Part shown: positions 36,798 to 45,200 of the stretch, one piece after another
Position numbering within the stretch: the first letter of the stretch is position 1
How the letters are laid out: the number at the start of each line of letters is the position of its first letter
Made by a program: the position numbers and the translations under genes
Assembly (NCBI RefSeq): GCF_000022025.1
Contig: NC_011886.1
Span: 124,001-188,000, forward strand
Direction: 5' to 3'
DNA from: Pseudarthrobacter chlorophenolicus A6
GTDB taxonomy: Bacteria > Actinomycetota > Actinomycetes > Actinomycetales > Micrococcaceae
DNA length: 64,000 nucleotides
The notes under the pieces: generated by a model
The model's input: the letters and a program-made list of their open reading frames with translations, nothing else
Databases searched by the model: none
What the model was told of the DNA's origin: nothing

Positions 36798-37808
36798 ATG
36801 ACGCAACAGATCAGGGTTGGCCTGTTCGGGACCGGCAGGATCGGTCAAGTGCACGCCATGAGCCTTGCAACACTCGAAGAAGCAACGTTGGCCTGGGTGT
36901 GCGACCCCTTCATTGAGGGTGCCAAGCGCACGGCCGCCGAGTTCGGAGGCCGCGTGAGCGACGATCCGGAGGAAGTGTTTGCCTCCGGGGAAGTCGACGC
37001 CGTCATTGTCGCCTCGCCGACGGCCACCCACGTGGACTTGATCGAACAGTCGATCGACGCCGGCATCCCGGTGCTGTGCGAAAAGCCCATCGACCTGGAG
37101 ATCGGGCGGGTCGACGCCCTCCGGGCCAAGGCGGCTGCCACGGATGTACCGATCGCCCTGGGCTTCAACAAACGCTTCGACAGGCATTTCGTTGAGCTCA
37201 GGCGGCGCGTGGGGGCCGGCGAGATCGGTGCCCTGGAGCAATTGATCGTCACCAGCCGCGATCCCGGGGAGCCCCCTGCGGCCTATCTGCCACAGTCCGG
37301 CGGAATCTTCCGGGACATGACCATCCATGACCTGGACATGGCCCGCTACTTCATCCCGGACATCGTGGAGGTCTCGGCCCGGGGTGCCAACGTCTTCAGC
37401 GAAGGCATCCGGCAGGCGGGCGACTTCGATTCCACCGTGGTTACCCTCCGGGGTTCGAAGGACGAACTCGTAACCATCTTCAACTCAAGGCATTCCGCCT
37501 ATGGCTACGACCAACGCATCGAGGCCTTCGGATCCACAGGCCTGCTCCAGGTGACCAACAAGAACGACAGCCTGGTGCGGCACTGGGGTGCCCGGTCCGT
37601 GGAGGGGGCAGGCCCATACCAGAACTTCTTCCTGGAGCGCTACGCGGAGGCGTACCGGCTAGAAGTCGCCGAGTTCCTCCGTGCGGTCCGCGGCCTACCC
37701 TCCCGAAGTCCCGGCTTCGAGGACGGCCGTGCTGCCTTGATCCTGGCCGACGCGGCGGAAAAGTCCGCCCGAACAGGCGCCGCCATAGCCGTGGAGTTGT
37801 CAGCGTAG
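36798..37808 (+). CDS. iolG: inositol 2-dehydrogenase-like Gfo/Idh/MocA oxidoreductase
   Basis: 336 residues. Rossmann start VGLFGTGRIGQVHAMSL, EKP signature in LCEKPIDLEIGRVDALR, and SGGIFRDMTIHDLDMARYF, the pattern that carries the catalytic Asp and His in inositol 2-dehydrogenases. It oxidises a ring hydroxyl to the ketone with NAD. ATG 36798 follows CTGGAG. It is similar to the gene at 629-1672. With iolD in the same island, this supports a cyclitol substrate. A 20-bp-stem terminator separates it from the ABC importer operon. Confidence 0.87.
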   Translation: MTQQIRVGLFGTGRIGQVHAMSLATLEEATLAWVCDPFIEGAKRTAAEFGGRVSDDPEEVFASGEVDAVIVASPTATHVDLIEQSIDAGIPVLCEKPIDLEIGRVDALRAKAAATDVPIALGFNKRFDRHFVELRRRVGAGEIGALEQLIVTSRDPGEPPAAYLPQSGGIFRDMTIHDLDMARYFIPDIVEVSARGANVFSEGIRQAGDFDSTVVTLRGSKDELVTIFNSRHSAYGYDQRIEAFGSTGLLQVTNKNDSLVRHWGARSVEGAGPYQNFFLERYAEAYRLEVAEFLRAVRGLPSRSPGFEDGRAALILADAAEKSARTGAAIAVELSA

Positions 37809-37817
37809 CCCTTGACT

Positions 37818-37878
37818 GCCCGGCCCGGGCACGGATTCTTTCGCAACAATCCGTGCCCGGGCCGGGCTTTGTCCTTTT
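37818..37878 (+). terminator. strong rho-independent terminator
   Basis: A perfect 20-bp stem (37818-37837 with 37848-37867) around a 10-nt loop is followed by TTTGTCCTTTT. It ends the permease/iolG transcript. Confidence 0.92.
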
Positions 37879-37948
37879 AACGGAATACCGACTTAACGGC
37901 TTATCAGCAAAGAATTTGTTTCCCAAAGCAACAATTCCCGCGGGTCCG

Positions 37949-37965
37949 TGTTCCAAAGTGGCACA
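37949..37965. promoter_or_regulatory. island palindrome before the ABC importer
   Basis: TGTTCCAAAGTGGCACA, one mismatch from symmetric. It lies in the ~340-base intergenic region upstream of the ATPase start at 38147. A separate perfect 12-bp palindrome AACAACGTTGTT is at 38071-38082. Confidence 0.55.
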
Positions 37966-38146
37966 CATACCGGGTTATCCAATCCGTCAAAGTTCAAGTA
38001 AGTGAAACAGTGTGGCGAAGGTCACGCGGTTACGGGGCTTTCTTGAATTACCCCGGATTCTGCAAAGTCGAACAACGTTGTTTGATGGTCCATCGCCAAA
38101 GATGTTTCACCGGTTCATTTGCATGGCCCTATCAAACGAGGATGAG

Positions 38147-39031
38147 ATGACCGACGCACCACCGGCGACAACTCCACTGGTCGCCCTAAAGGACATACAC
38201 AAGACATTCGGGGCGGTGTCCGCTCTGCGCGGCGTCAGCATCGATGTCATGCCCGGCGAAACCTTCGCTCTTCTTGGAGACAACGCCGCCGGCAAATCAA
38301 CGCTCATGAAAGTTCTGACAGGTGTCTACCAGCCCGATCGGGGCTCGATCGAGCTGGACGGGAAGGCCACCGCGTTCCCCACCCCCTCGGCATCCCGGGA
38401 CCAGGGCGTCGAGATGGTCTACCAGGACTTCGCCCTGGCCGACAACCTGGATGTCCGGACCAACATCTTCCTGGGCCGCGAGCCCCAGAAGAACATCCTG
38501 GGTCCGCTGTTGAGGATCATCGACAGGAAAAAGATGGAATCCGAAACCAAGCGCGTGCTGGAGCGCCTGGACATTCCCATCAACCCGCGGCTCAAGGTGA
38601 AGCGACTCTCCGGCGGCCAGCGGCAGGCTGTGGCGATCGGACGCGCACTGGCCTTCGACGCCCGCCTGATCATCATGGACGAGCCCACCGCGAACCTGTC
38701 GGTGGCCAAGGTGGACAAGCTCATCGAAGTCACCCAGCGGCTCAAGGACCTGGGCATCGCGGTCATCATCATCACGCACCGCCTCGACGAAGCCTTCGCA
38801 GTGGCGGACCGCTTCGCCGTCATGCGCCAAGGGCAAGTAGTGGGACGCTTCCGCGTTGGCGAGGTCTCCGAGGCCCAGGTGGCCCACCTGATTTCCCACG
38901 GCACCTTGGACGACTACGTCGACCACGGCAGCGGCATTCCCGAGGACCGCCGCAAGATCGGAAGCACTTCATCCATGGAAACCGTTGATGCCTTCTCCGC
39001 ACGCGGTACCACCAACGGGAGCGACTCATGA
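38147..39031 (+). CDS. sugar/polyol ABC transporter ATP-binding protein
   Basis: 294-residue cytoplasmic ATPase with a single nucleotide-binding domain: Walker A LLGDNAAGKSTLMKVL, signature LSGGQRQAVAIGRAL, Walker B LIIMDEPTANL and switch His in VIIITHRLDEA. RbsA-type ATPases have two such domains, so this is the half-size form seen in fructose/inositol importers of FrcA type. ATG 38147 follows ACGAGGATGAG; the longer open frame upstream is intergenic. The stop overlaps the permease start by 4 bases (ATGA). It is the first gene of a three-gene importer. Confidence 0.9.
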   Translation: MTDAPPATTPLVALKDIHKTFGAVSALRGVSIDVMPGETFALLGDNAAGKSTLMKVLTGVYQPDRGSIELDGKATAFPTPSASRDQGVEMVYQDFALADNLDVRTNIFLGREPQKNILGPLLRIIDRKKMESETKRVLERLDIPINPRLKVKRLSGGQRQAVAIGRALAFDARLIIMDEPTANLSVAKVDKLIEVTQRLKDLGIAVIIITHRLDEAFAVADRFAVMRQGQVVGRFRVGEVSEAQVAHLISHGTLDDYVDHGSGIPEDRRKIGSTSSMETVDAFSARGTTNGSDS

Positions 39032-40026
39032 CCATCACCATGGACACCCTCAAGACCAAGCTGGGCCCCGCCGACCTTAAGGAAGGCCTCACCGCCACCA
39101 GGGTGAAGCGGTTCATTGGGGACTACGGAATCATCATCCTGTTCGTGGTAATCCTGGTCTTCCTCGCCGCAGCAGCCCCGAACTTCCTCACGCTGAACAA
39201 CATCGTGAACGTGGTCAGGCAGTCCTCCATCATCGGACTGATCGCCCTTGGGATGACCTTCATCATGATCACGGCAGGAATCGACCTGTCAGTGGGATCG
39301 GTGGTGGGCCTGGCCGGCATGACCTTTGCCCTGCTTGCCCCCGACAGTGGCGGAGCCTTCTGGCTGCCGCTGATCGCCGGCCTCGGCGTCGGCCTCCTGG
39401 TCGGTTTCCTCAGCGCCGCCATGGTGGTTTGGGGAGCCATCCTTCCCTTCCTGGCAACGCTGGCCACCATGGCCATAGCCCGCACGGCGGCGCTCGTGAT
39501 CACCGATGGCCAGGTTGTCTCCGGCCTCAGCGGACCGGCCGAATGGCTCGGCTCCGGCTTCCTGGGCCCCGTCCCGGTTCCCGTGATCATCTTCCTGGTT
39601 GCCGCTATCATCTGCGAGTTCGTACTGAGCCGTACCAAGTTCGGTTCTCACGTCTACGCCGTAGGAGGCAATGAGGAATCGGCCAAAAAGGTCGGCATTT
39701 CAACAAGCCGCGTGCTCTTCATGGTCTACCTCATCGGTGGCGTCACTGCCGCCCTGGGTGGCCTGGTCCTCACTGCCCGTCTCGATGGTGCCGCTCCGGT
39801 GGCAGGTACCGGTTATGAACTCCAGGTGATTGCCGCCGTCGTGATTGGCGGAACGAGCCTCTTTGGCGGAGTGGGCACCATCCGCGGAACAGTCATCGGC
39901 GTGCTCCTGCTGGGCGTGGTGATGAACGGCATGAACCTCATGGGCGTTTCCTCCTACTTCCAGCAAGGCGTCCAGGGCGTGATCCTGGTGCTCGCCGTCC
40001 TGCTGAACCGCTGGAAGTCCGACTGA
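39028..40026 (+). CDS. sugar/polyol ABC transporter permease
   Basis: 332-residue membrane protein with about 8-10 helices, RbsC-like. Segments typical of the family are NIVNVVRQSSIIGLIALGMTF followed by IDLSVGSVVGLAG, and GGTSLFGGVGTIRGTVIGVLLLG in the cytoplasmic coupling region. ATG 39028 overlaps the ATPase stop. With the ATPase and the binding lipoprotein it forms a complete importer for a pentose, hexose or inositol-like solute. Confidence 0.92.
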   Translation: MTITMDTLKTKLGPADLKEGLTATRVKRFIGDYGIIILFVVILVFLAAAAPNFLTLNNIVNVVRQSSIIGLIALGMTFIMITAGIDLSVGSVVGLAGMTFALLAPDSGGAFWLPLIAGLGVGLLVGFLSAAMVVWGAILPFLATLATMAIARTAALVITDGQVVSGLSGPAEWLGSGFLGPVPVPVIIFLVAAIICEFVLSRTKFGSHVYAVGGNEESAKKVGISTSRVLFMVYLIGGVTAALGGLVLTARLDGAAPVAGTGYELQVIAAVVIGGTSLFGGVGTIRGTVIGVLLLGVVMNGMNLMGVSSYFQQGVQGVILVLAVLLNRWKSD

Positions 40027-40095
40027 CCCACGGAAAGCACCAACTGCAACACCAATCTCCCAACGCACAGACAGAAACCACTGAGAGGAACAACA

Positions 40096-41064
40096 ATGGG
40101 TATGCGACGTAAGATCGCTGCGGCGGTCGCCATGATGGCAGCGGGGGCACTCACCCTCACTGGCTGCGCGGGAAGCAGCAACGCAACCAGCAGCGGCGAG
40201 GCGGCCAAGACCTACAACATCGGCGTTGTAGTCCTTGACCTGCAGGATCCGGACCTGGCCCACATGACCGACGCCATGAAGAAGACGGCGGATGAAAAGG
40301 GCGTCAAGCTAAACATCACCGACTCCAAGAAGGACGTTGGCAGCGAACTGAATCAGGTTGAGGACCTCCTCACCCGCCAGGTGGACGCCGTCATCATGCA
40401 GCCCCTGGATGGCGATGCCAGCCAGAACGCAGCAAAGCGGGTCATCGCGGCCAATATCCCCCTGTTTATCCTGTCTACTGAGTTCGCAGAGGGCTCGGAC
40501 GTCGGATACAAGAGCTACATCGGCGTGGATGATACCGTGGCCGGCCAGATGCAGGCTGAATACCTCAACAAGCTGATGCCCAACGGCGGCAACCTCGTGT
40601 TCGCAGCAGGCGTCTACGGCGCCTCGTGGACCGACCGCCGAAAGAACGGCTTCGACAAAACCATCAACGAGAACTTCAAGATCGTGGCCGAATTCCAGGC
40701 CAAGGGCAGCCGCGATGACGCCAAACGCAATATGGAGGACACCCTGCAGCGCTTCCCGTCCGGCCAGATCGACGCAGTTGTTGCCAACAACGATGAAATG
40801 GCCATTGGTGCCGCTTCCGCAATTGCGGACGCGGGCCGCACTGCCGAGTTCAAGGCCGTGGTGGGCGTCGATGGCACCGAACCGGCGCTGCAGGACATCG
40901 AGGGTGGCACCATGTCCGCTACGGTCCGCCAGGACTCTGCGGGCCAGGGTGTTAAGGCAGTTGAGGTGGTCACCGACTTCCTCAACGGCGGAAACGTGGA
41001 CAACCGCTACACGCTGCCATTCACGCTTATTACCAAGGACAACCTGTCCGAGTTTTTGAAGTAA
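40096..41064 (+). CDS. substrate-binding lipoprotein of the ABC importer
   Basis: 322 residues with a signal peptide and lipobox LTLTGC near residues 18-23, so it is anchored outside the membrane. The mature part is a type 1 periplasmic-binding fold (RbsB/LacI-like): IGVVVLDLQDPDLAHMTDAMK, LLTRQVDAVIMQPLDGDA, VVANNDEMAIGAASAI and VVGVDGTEPALQDI. ATG 40096 follows CTGAGAGGAACAACA. It determines solute specificity; the ligand cannot be told from sequence, but the family binds pentoses, hexoses and inositols. Confidence 0.92.
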   Translation: MGMRRKIAAAVAMMAAGALTLTGCAGSSNATSSGEAAKTYNIGVVVLDLQDPDLAHMTDAMKKTADEKGVKLNITDSKKDVGSELNQVEDLLTRQVDAVIMQPLDGDASQNAAKRVIAANIPLFILSTEFAEGSDVGYKSYIGVDDTVAGQMQAEYLNKLMPNGGNLVFAAGVYGASWTDRRKNGFDKTINENFKIVAEFQAKGSRDDAKRNMEDTLQRFPSGQIDAVVANNDEMAIGAASAIADAGRTAEFKAVVGVDGTEPALQDIEGGTMSATVRQDSAGQGVKAVEVVTDFLNGGNVDNRYTLPFTLITKDNLSEFLK

Positions 41065-41082
41065 CTCGTTCCTGACATAAAC

Positions 41083-41122
41083 ACGGGCACAGCGGATCTC
41101 TCCGCTGTGCCCGTTCTGTTTT
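41083..41122 (+). terminator. rho-independent terminator
   Basis: A perfect 14-bp stem, 41083-41096 with 41101-41114, around TCTC, followed by TCTGTTTT. It closes the ABC importer operon. Confidence 0.92.
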
Positions 41123-41191
41123 GGCACACTCCGCCGGGGTGCCGTCCTGCCTAAACTTCCAGCGGACCACTACGAATTGGAGACGGCGAAC

Positions 41192-44125
41192 ATGCCCCAC
41201 GGTGACGATGGAGACACGAAAGCAGAGCAGTTGCTTGCCGCCTTGCGCGCGCAGGGCATCGAGGTGGATGACGCTCCGCGACGGCTCTCCGAGTACTCCT
41301 ACGATGCTTCCAACTACCGTGTCCGGCCAGCCGCCGTCGCCTTCCCGGCAAGCGTCAAGGACGTTCGGAAAGTGTTGCGCGCCTGTTCCACGCTTGGCGT
41401 CCCTGTTACCGCGCGCGGCGGCGGCACGTCCATGGCAGGCAACGCTATCGGCGGGTCCTTGGTGATCGACCTTTCGCGCCGTTTGACCTCCGTGGGAGAG
41501 CTCGACGGCGGTAAGGCGGCGGTCTGGGTGGACGCCGGCGTCATCCTTGGCGAACTGCGCTCCTACGTCGAGAAGGCGAGCGGCGGGGAGGTGACCTTTG
41601 CCCCGGACCCTTCATCCATGACCCGTGCCACCATCGGCGGCTCCATCGGCAACGACGCCTGCGGTAACCACTCAGTGGCCTACGGACGCATGACCCAGCA
41701 CGTGCAGGAAGTGGAACTGGTTACGGCGGACGGAGCGCACCTGCATGCGGGACGCGACTTCCTCCGGGCCGTGGACGCGGGTGACCAGCAATCCGTCGCC
41801 AGGGCCGCGGAGCTGTTCGCGGGTCTGAAGGAGCTGGCCCAAGACAACCTGGCCCCGCTGCGGGTTGAGCTGGGGAACATTCCCCGCCAGGTCTCCGGCT
41901 ACCATCTGGGGCACCTCCTGCCGGAAAACGGCCTGGATGTGGCGGCCGCCTTGGCAGGCAGCGAGGGCACGTGCGCCCTGGTGGTCCGGGCCAAAGTGGG
42001 ACTGGTGCCGAAGCCCCGGACCACGGCACTCCTGTGCCTTGGCTACGCGAACACCATCGATTCGGCCCGCGATGTGACGACCATCCTGGCGGCCAGGCCA
42101 AGCGCCATCGAGGGCCTGGACGCCTCGATTGTGGACATAATGCGCCACCGCCGGGGTGCCGCCAGCGTGGACTCCCTCCCGCAGGGCAAGGCGTTCCTGA
42201 TGGTCGAGTTCCCGGCGGACAGCATCGAACAAGCCGCCGCTGAGTGCGAGCGGCTTCTGGAGAAACTCACAGCCGATGGCCGCGTATTGGACCACGCGAT
42301 CGTCACCGAGCCGGCAGAACGGGCCAAACTATGGCGGGTCCGCGAAGACGGCGCCGGGCTTTCCTCGCGCAGGATCGACGGTGTCCAGACCTGGCCCGGC
42401 TGGGAGGATTCCGCGGTCGCTCCCGAGCGCCTGGCGGACTACCTCGCGGAACTGCTGCCCCTCGTGGAGCAGTACGGCTACACCGCCTTCATGTACGGGC
42501 ATTTTGGTGCGGGCTGCGTGCACATGCGCCTGGACTACGACCTCCGGAGCGATGCTGGCCGGGAGTCCTTTGAGAACTTCACCCGCGAAGCAGCGGCCCT
42601 CGTGGTGGCTCACGGCGGCTCCCTTTCAGGGGAACACGGGGACGGCCGGGCACGCAGCGAACTGCTGGACGTGATGTATTCGCCCGCCATGGTGGGCATT
42701 TTCAGGGCGTTCAAACACCTTTGGGATCCTGCTGGAATCCTGAACCCGGGAATCATCGTGGATCCCGAGCCCTTCGCTGCCTCCCTGGCTCCTGAGGGCG
42801 TGCCCCTGCCGGGCCATGCGCGTGGTGAGCCGGCCGCGGTGCCGGGTGCCGCCGTCGTGCCTTCTTCTGGAAACCGCAGCCTGCTCCCGGTGGCGAGCCC
42901 GTTCGTCGGCAACACCCACGCGTGCATCGGTGTTGGGCGCTGCAGGGCAACGACCGGTGGTTTCATGTGTCCCAGCTACCGCGCTACGAAGGACGAGAAG
43001 GACTCGACGCGGGGTCGGTCGAGGGTCCTGCAGGAACTTACCCGGACCAAGGGCACAAGCCACGGTGGCTGGTCGAGCCCCGAGGTGCGGGAAGCCCTAG
43101 ACCTCTGCCTTTCCTGCAAAGCCTGCTCGGCCGACTGCCCCACGGGGGTGGATATCGCGGAGGCCAAGTCGGAATTGGTGGATCAGCACTACCGCGGCAA
43201 GATCCGGCCCTTCACCCATTATTCGATCGGTTGGCTGCCGCGGTGGCTGCCGCTTTTGACGCGCATCGCACCCCTCGCCAACGCGGGGACCGGCTTCGGT
43301 CCCTTCCGTTGGGTGGGCGAAAAGCTGGGCGTCAGCGCACGACGACGGCTCCCGGATTTCGCGCCGTCGGCTCGCATACGGCGGCGGATCCGGGAAGCCC
43401 AGTTCGCGGACAATGCGGACATTCTCCTGTTCATTGACAGCTTCACCCGCGCGTTCCGTCCCGAGGTGGTCCCCGCCGCAGCCCGGGTGCTGCGCGACTC
43501 GGGAATCTCCGTGGGCTGCACGCCGGACGCCTGCTGCGGACTGACGTGGATATCCACTGGACAGCGCGACGGTGCCCGGCGCCGCTTGGCCCGGCTGATT
43601 AGCAGGCTCGACGACGGCACGAACCGGGACATCGTGGTGCTGGAACCGAGCTGTGCGGCAACCATCCGCGACGAGGGGCCCAAGATGGTGGGCGGGGCGG
43701 CAGCCGCACGCGTGGCTGCCCGGGTCCGCTCGTTCTCCGTGGCCATCGACGAAGCGATCAAACGTGGCTGGAAACCGTCCGTCGCTCCGCCCCAAACCGC
43801 CGTCCTGCAAACCCACTGCCACGAACACGCAGTCTTCGGGTCGGGCTCCCAGAAACGGGTCCTGAAAGCCTGGGGAGTGCCGAACCTCGTGGAATCGTCG
43901 TCGTGCTGCGGAGTGGCCGGCAACTTTGGCTTTGAGGCGGAGCACTTCGACATGTCCATGAAGGTGGCCGAGCATTCCATCGTGCCGGCGCTGGACAGCG
44001 GAGCCGGGCTGGTGCTCACAGATGGGTTCAGCTGCGCTATGCAGGTCTCTCAAGTGGCCCCGGGGCGCACCAGCCAGCACCTTGCTGCGGCACTGGACCC
44101 GCAAAGCGCCCGAGGCGTGGCGTAG
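41192..44125 (+). CDS. FAD-linked oxidase with Fe-S and CCG domains (D-2-hydroxyacid dehydrogenase type)
   Basis: 977-residue oxidoreductase. The N-terminal third is a FAD-binding PCMH domain (VPVTARGGGTSMAGNAIGG; ATIGGSIGNDACGNHSVAYGRM), followed by the FAD-oxidase C domain with HFGAGCVHMR and GEHGDGRARS. Then come Fe-S segments (CIGVGRCRATTGGFMCPSY; CLSCKACSADCPTGVD) and CCG-type cysteines (DACCGLTW, SSSCCGVAGNFG). Relatives oxidise D-lactate or D-2-hydroxyglutarate and pass electrons to quinone. ATG 41192 follows TTGGAG at good spacing; TTG 41177 is the longer option. It could finish oxidation of a D-2-hydroxyacid made by the two dehydrogenases of the island. Confidence 0.88.
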   Translation: MPHGDDGDTKAEQLLAALRAQGIEVDDAPRRLSEYSYDASNYRVRPAAVAFPASVKDVRKVLRACSTLGVPVTARGGGTSMAGNAIGGSLVIDLSRRLTSVGELDGGKAAVWVDAGVILGELRSYVEKASGGEVTFAPDPSSMTRATIGGSIGNDACGNHSVAYGRMTQHVQEVELVTADGAHLHAGRDFLRAVDAGDQQSVARAAELFAGLKELAQDNLAPLRVELGNIPRQVSGYHLGHLLPENGLDVAAALAGSEGTCALVVRAKVGLVPKPRTTALLCLGYANTIDSARDVTTILAARPSAIEGLDASIVDIMRHRRGAASVDSLPQGKAFLMVEFPADSIEQAAAECERLLEKLTADGRVLDHAIVTEPAERAKLWRVREDGAGLSSRRIDGVQTWPGWEDSAVAPERLADYLAELLPLVEQYGYTAFMYGHFGAGCVHMRLDYDLRSDAGRESFENFTREAAALVVAHGGSLSGEHGDGRARSELLDVMYSPAMVGIFRAFKHLWDPAGILNPGIIVDPEPFAASLAPEGVPLPGHARGEPAAVPGAAVVPSSGNRSLLPVASPFVGNTHACIGVGRCRATTGGFMCPSYRATKDEKDSTRGRSRVLQELTRTKGTSHGGWSSPEVREALDLCLSCKACSADCPTGVDIAEAKSELVDQHYRGKIRPFTHYSIGWLPRWLPLLTRIAPLANAGTGFGPFRWVGEKLGVSARRRLPDFAPSARIRRRIREAQFADNADILLFIDSFTRAFRPEVVPAAARVLRDSGISVGCTPDACCGLTWISTGQRDGARRRLARLISRLDDGTNRDIVVLEPSCAATIRDEGPKMVGGAAAARVAARVRSFSVAIDEAIKRGWKPSVAPPQTAVLQTHCHEHAVFGSGSQKRVLKAWGVPNLVESSSCCGVAGNFGFEAEHFDMSMKVAEHSIVPALDSGAGLVLTDGFSCAMQVSQVAPGRTSQHLAAALDPQSARGVA

Positions 44126-44323
44126 GTGGAGTACTTCGGAGTCTTCCTGGTTCTGGTCGCCGCTGCGCTAAATTTCGTGGCGCCGTACATGAATGAAAAT
44201 GCCAAGAAGACTCGAAGCAGGCCAAACCTTCTCACCGTCCCGACTGTTCCGCCGGCTGCAGCCGCTGCGCTCATCGCTGTGTCAGGAGTATTCATCTTTG
44301 TCGTGGGGATCGATTCGAAGTGA
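44126..44323 (+). CDS. small two-helix membrane protein, 65 aa
   Basis: GTG 44126 begins directly after the TAG of the FAD oxidase gene. There are two hydrophobic helices (YFGVFLVLVAAALNFVAPY and AAAALIAVSGVFIFVVGI) separated by a polar KKTRSRP segment. I do not recognise the family. The position suggests translational reinitiation after the oxidase, perhaps as a small membrane partner for it, but this is inference. Confidence 0.5.
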   Translation: MEYFGVFLVLVAAALNFVAPYMNENAKKTRSRPNLLTVPTVPPAAAAALIAVSGVFIFVVGIDSK

Positions 44324-44354
44324 GGCTTCGATGATCCTTGCCGGGATCTGCCTA

Positions 44355-44371
44355 TGTCCCAAACTGGGACG
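44355..44371. promoter_or_regulatory. island palindrome without an evident target gene
   Basis: TGTCCCAAACTGGGACG shares its 15-base core GTCCCAAACTGGGAC exactly with the site before iolD. No convincing gene starts within 800 bases downstream. Confidence 0.6.
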
Positions 44372-45150
44372 ATTCAGCCGATTTTCGAAAGCAGATGCTG
44401 GAAGTGTTCCACCAGTCCAATTACTTTTCGAGAGTTGATTCCGATGATGAACAGGAAGCTCGCCCACGGACGGCAAATCGAATGGCTGCGAGCCTCCACT
44501 CGGCTCAATGACAAAGATCTTGGAGAACGAACTGACCTTCGGCTCGTTCGCTCCGTAAGGCTCGTCCAAGGGCTCCTGCGCGACACGACAGAAAGCCGCG
44601 ACCTCGTCGACGTCTCGCCATGGCCGACGCCCTGAGGCCCCTAGCCTGAAGTGCGGAGCGCTTGTTCCAGGGCACTGGGCTCAGGCTCTACGGCCGGCCC
44701 CTTGTTCCAGAAGGCAGCGTTAAGAGTCGTGGGTCCGTGGGGATGACCGCCCTCGTGATCGGCCAGCAGCGGGGCGGCCAAGGACTCGCTCTCCTCCTAT
44801 AGATGCAGCCCCGTCGCCTCGGCGGTTGGCGGTAGCCGGAAAGGCAACAGCATGCCTACATCTCGACAACGACCGCGGCCTTGACCAGGCGCCTTGTCGG
44901 GTCGTTCGCAGCGCCGACTGGCCCAGCGCTGATCAAGGTGGCCTGGGGCCGGGACAGGCACCAAATGGTCTTCACATGCACGTGGCCTCCAATGTCGTCC
45001 CCGCTGGTTTCCTCGTTTTCTCCACCCCTGGCGTCGCTCCGACAGGCTGTGAGCCGTTATATGGACGACGTCTCAACAGGTCAGGACCGGGAAGGCTTTG
45101 CTGATTACGTCGTCGGAAGGGTGGCGAGGTGTGGATAAGATCTTTTCAAG

Positions 45151-45168
45151 CTAACGAATATTCGTTAG
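45151..45168. promoter_or_regulatory. 18-bp perfect palindrome before TetR copy 2
   Basis: CTAACGAATATTCGTTAG is fully symmetric and ends 32 bases before the TetR ATG. Its outer half-site CTAACG matches the operators at 14241 and 14277, with four extra bases in the centre. Confidence 0.75.
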
Positions 45169-45200
45169 GCTCCTCTCATTACGGTCCCGTTGAGGATAAA

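Larger units (their letters stand above)
44324..45200. other. gene-poor stretch with one island palindrome
   Basis: Nearly 0.9 kb between the small membrane protein and TetR copy 2. It holds the palindrome at 44355 and the TetR operator at 45151. Open frames at 44354-44635 and 44881-45138 are weak. The latter ends with a plausible helix (RYMDDVSTGQDREGFADYVV) and might be the remnant of a gene. Confidence 0.45.
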
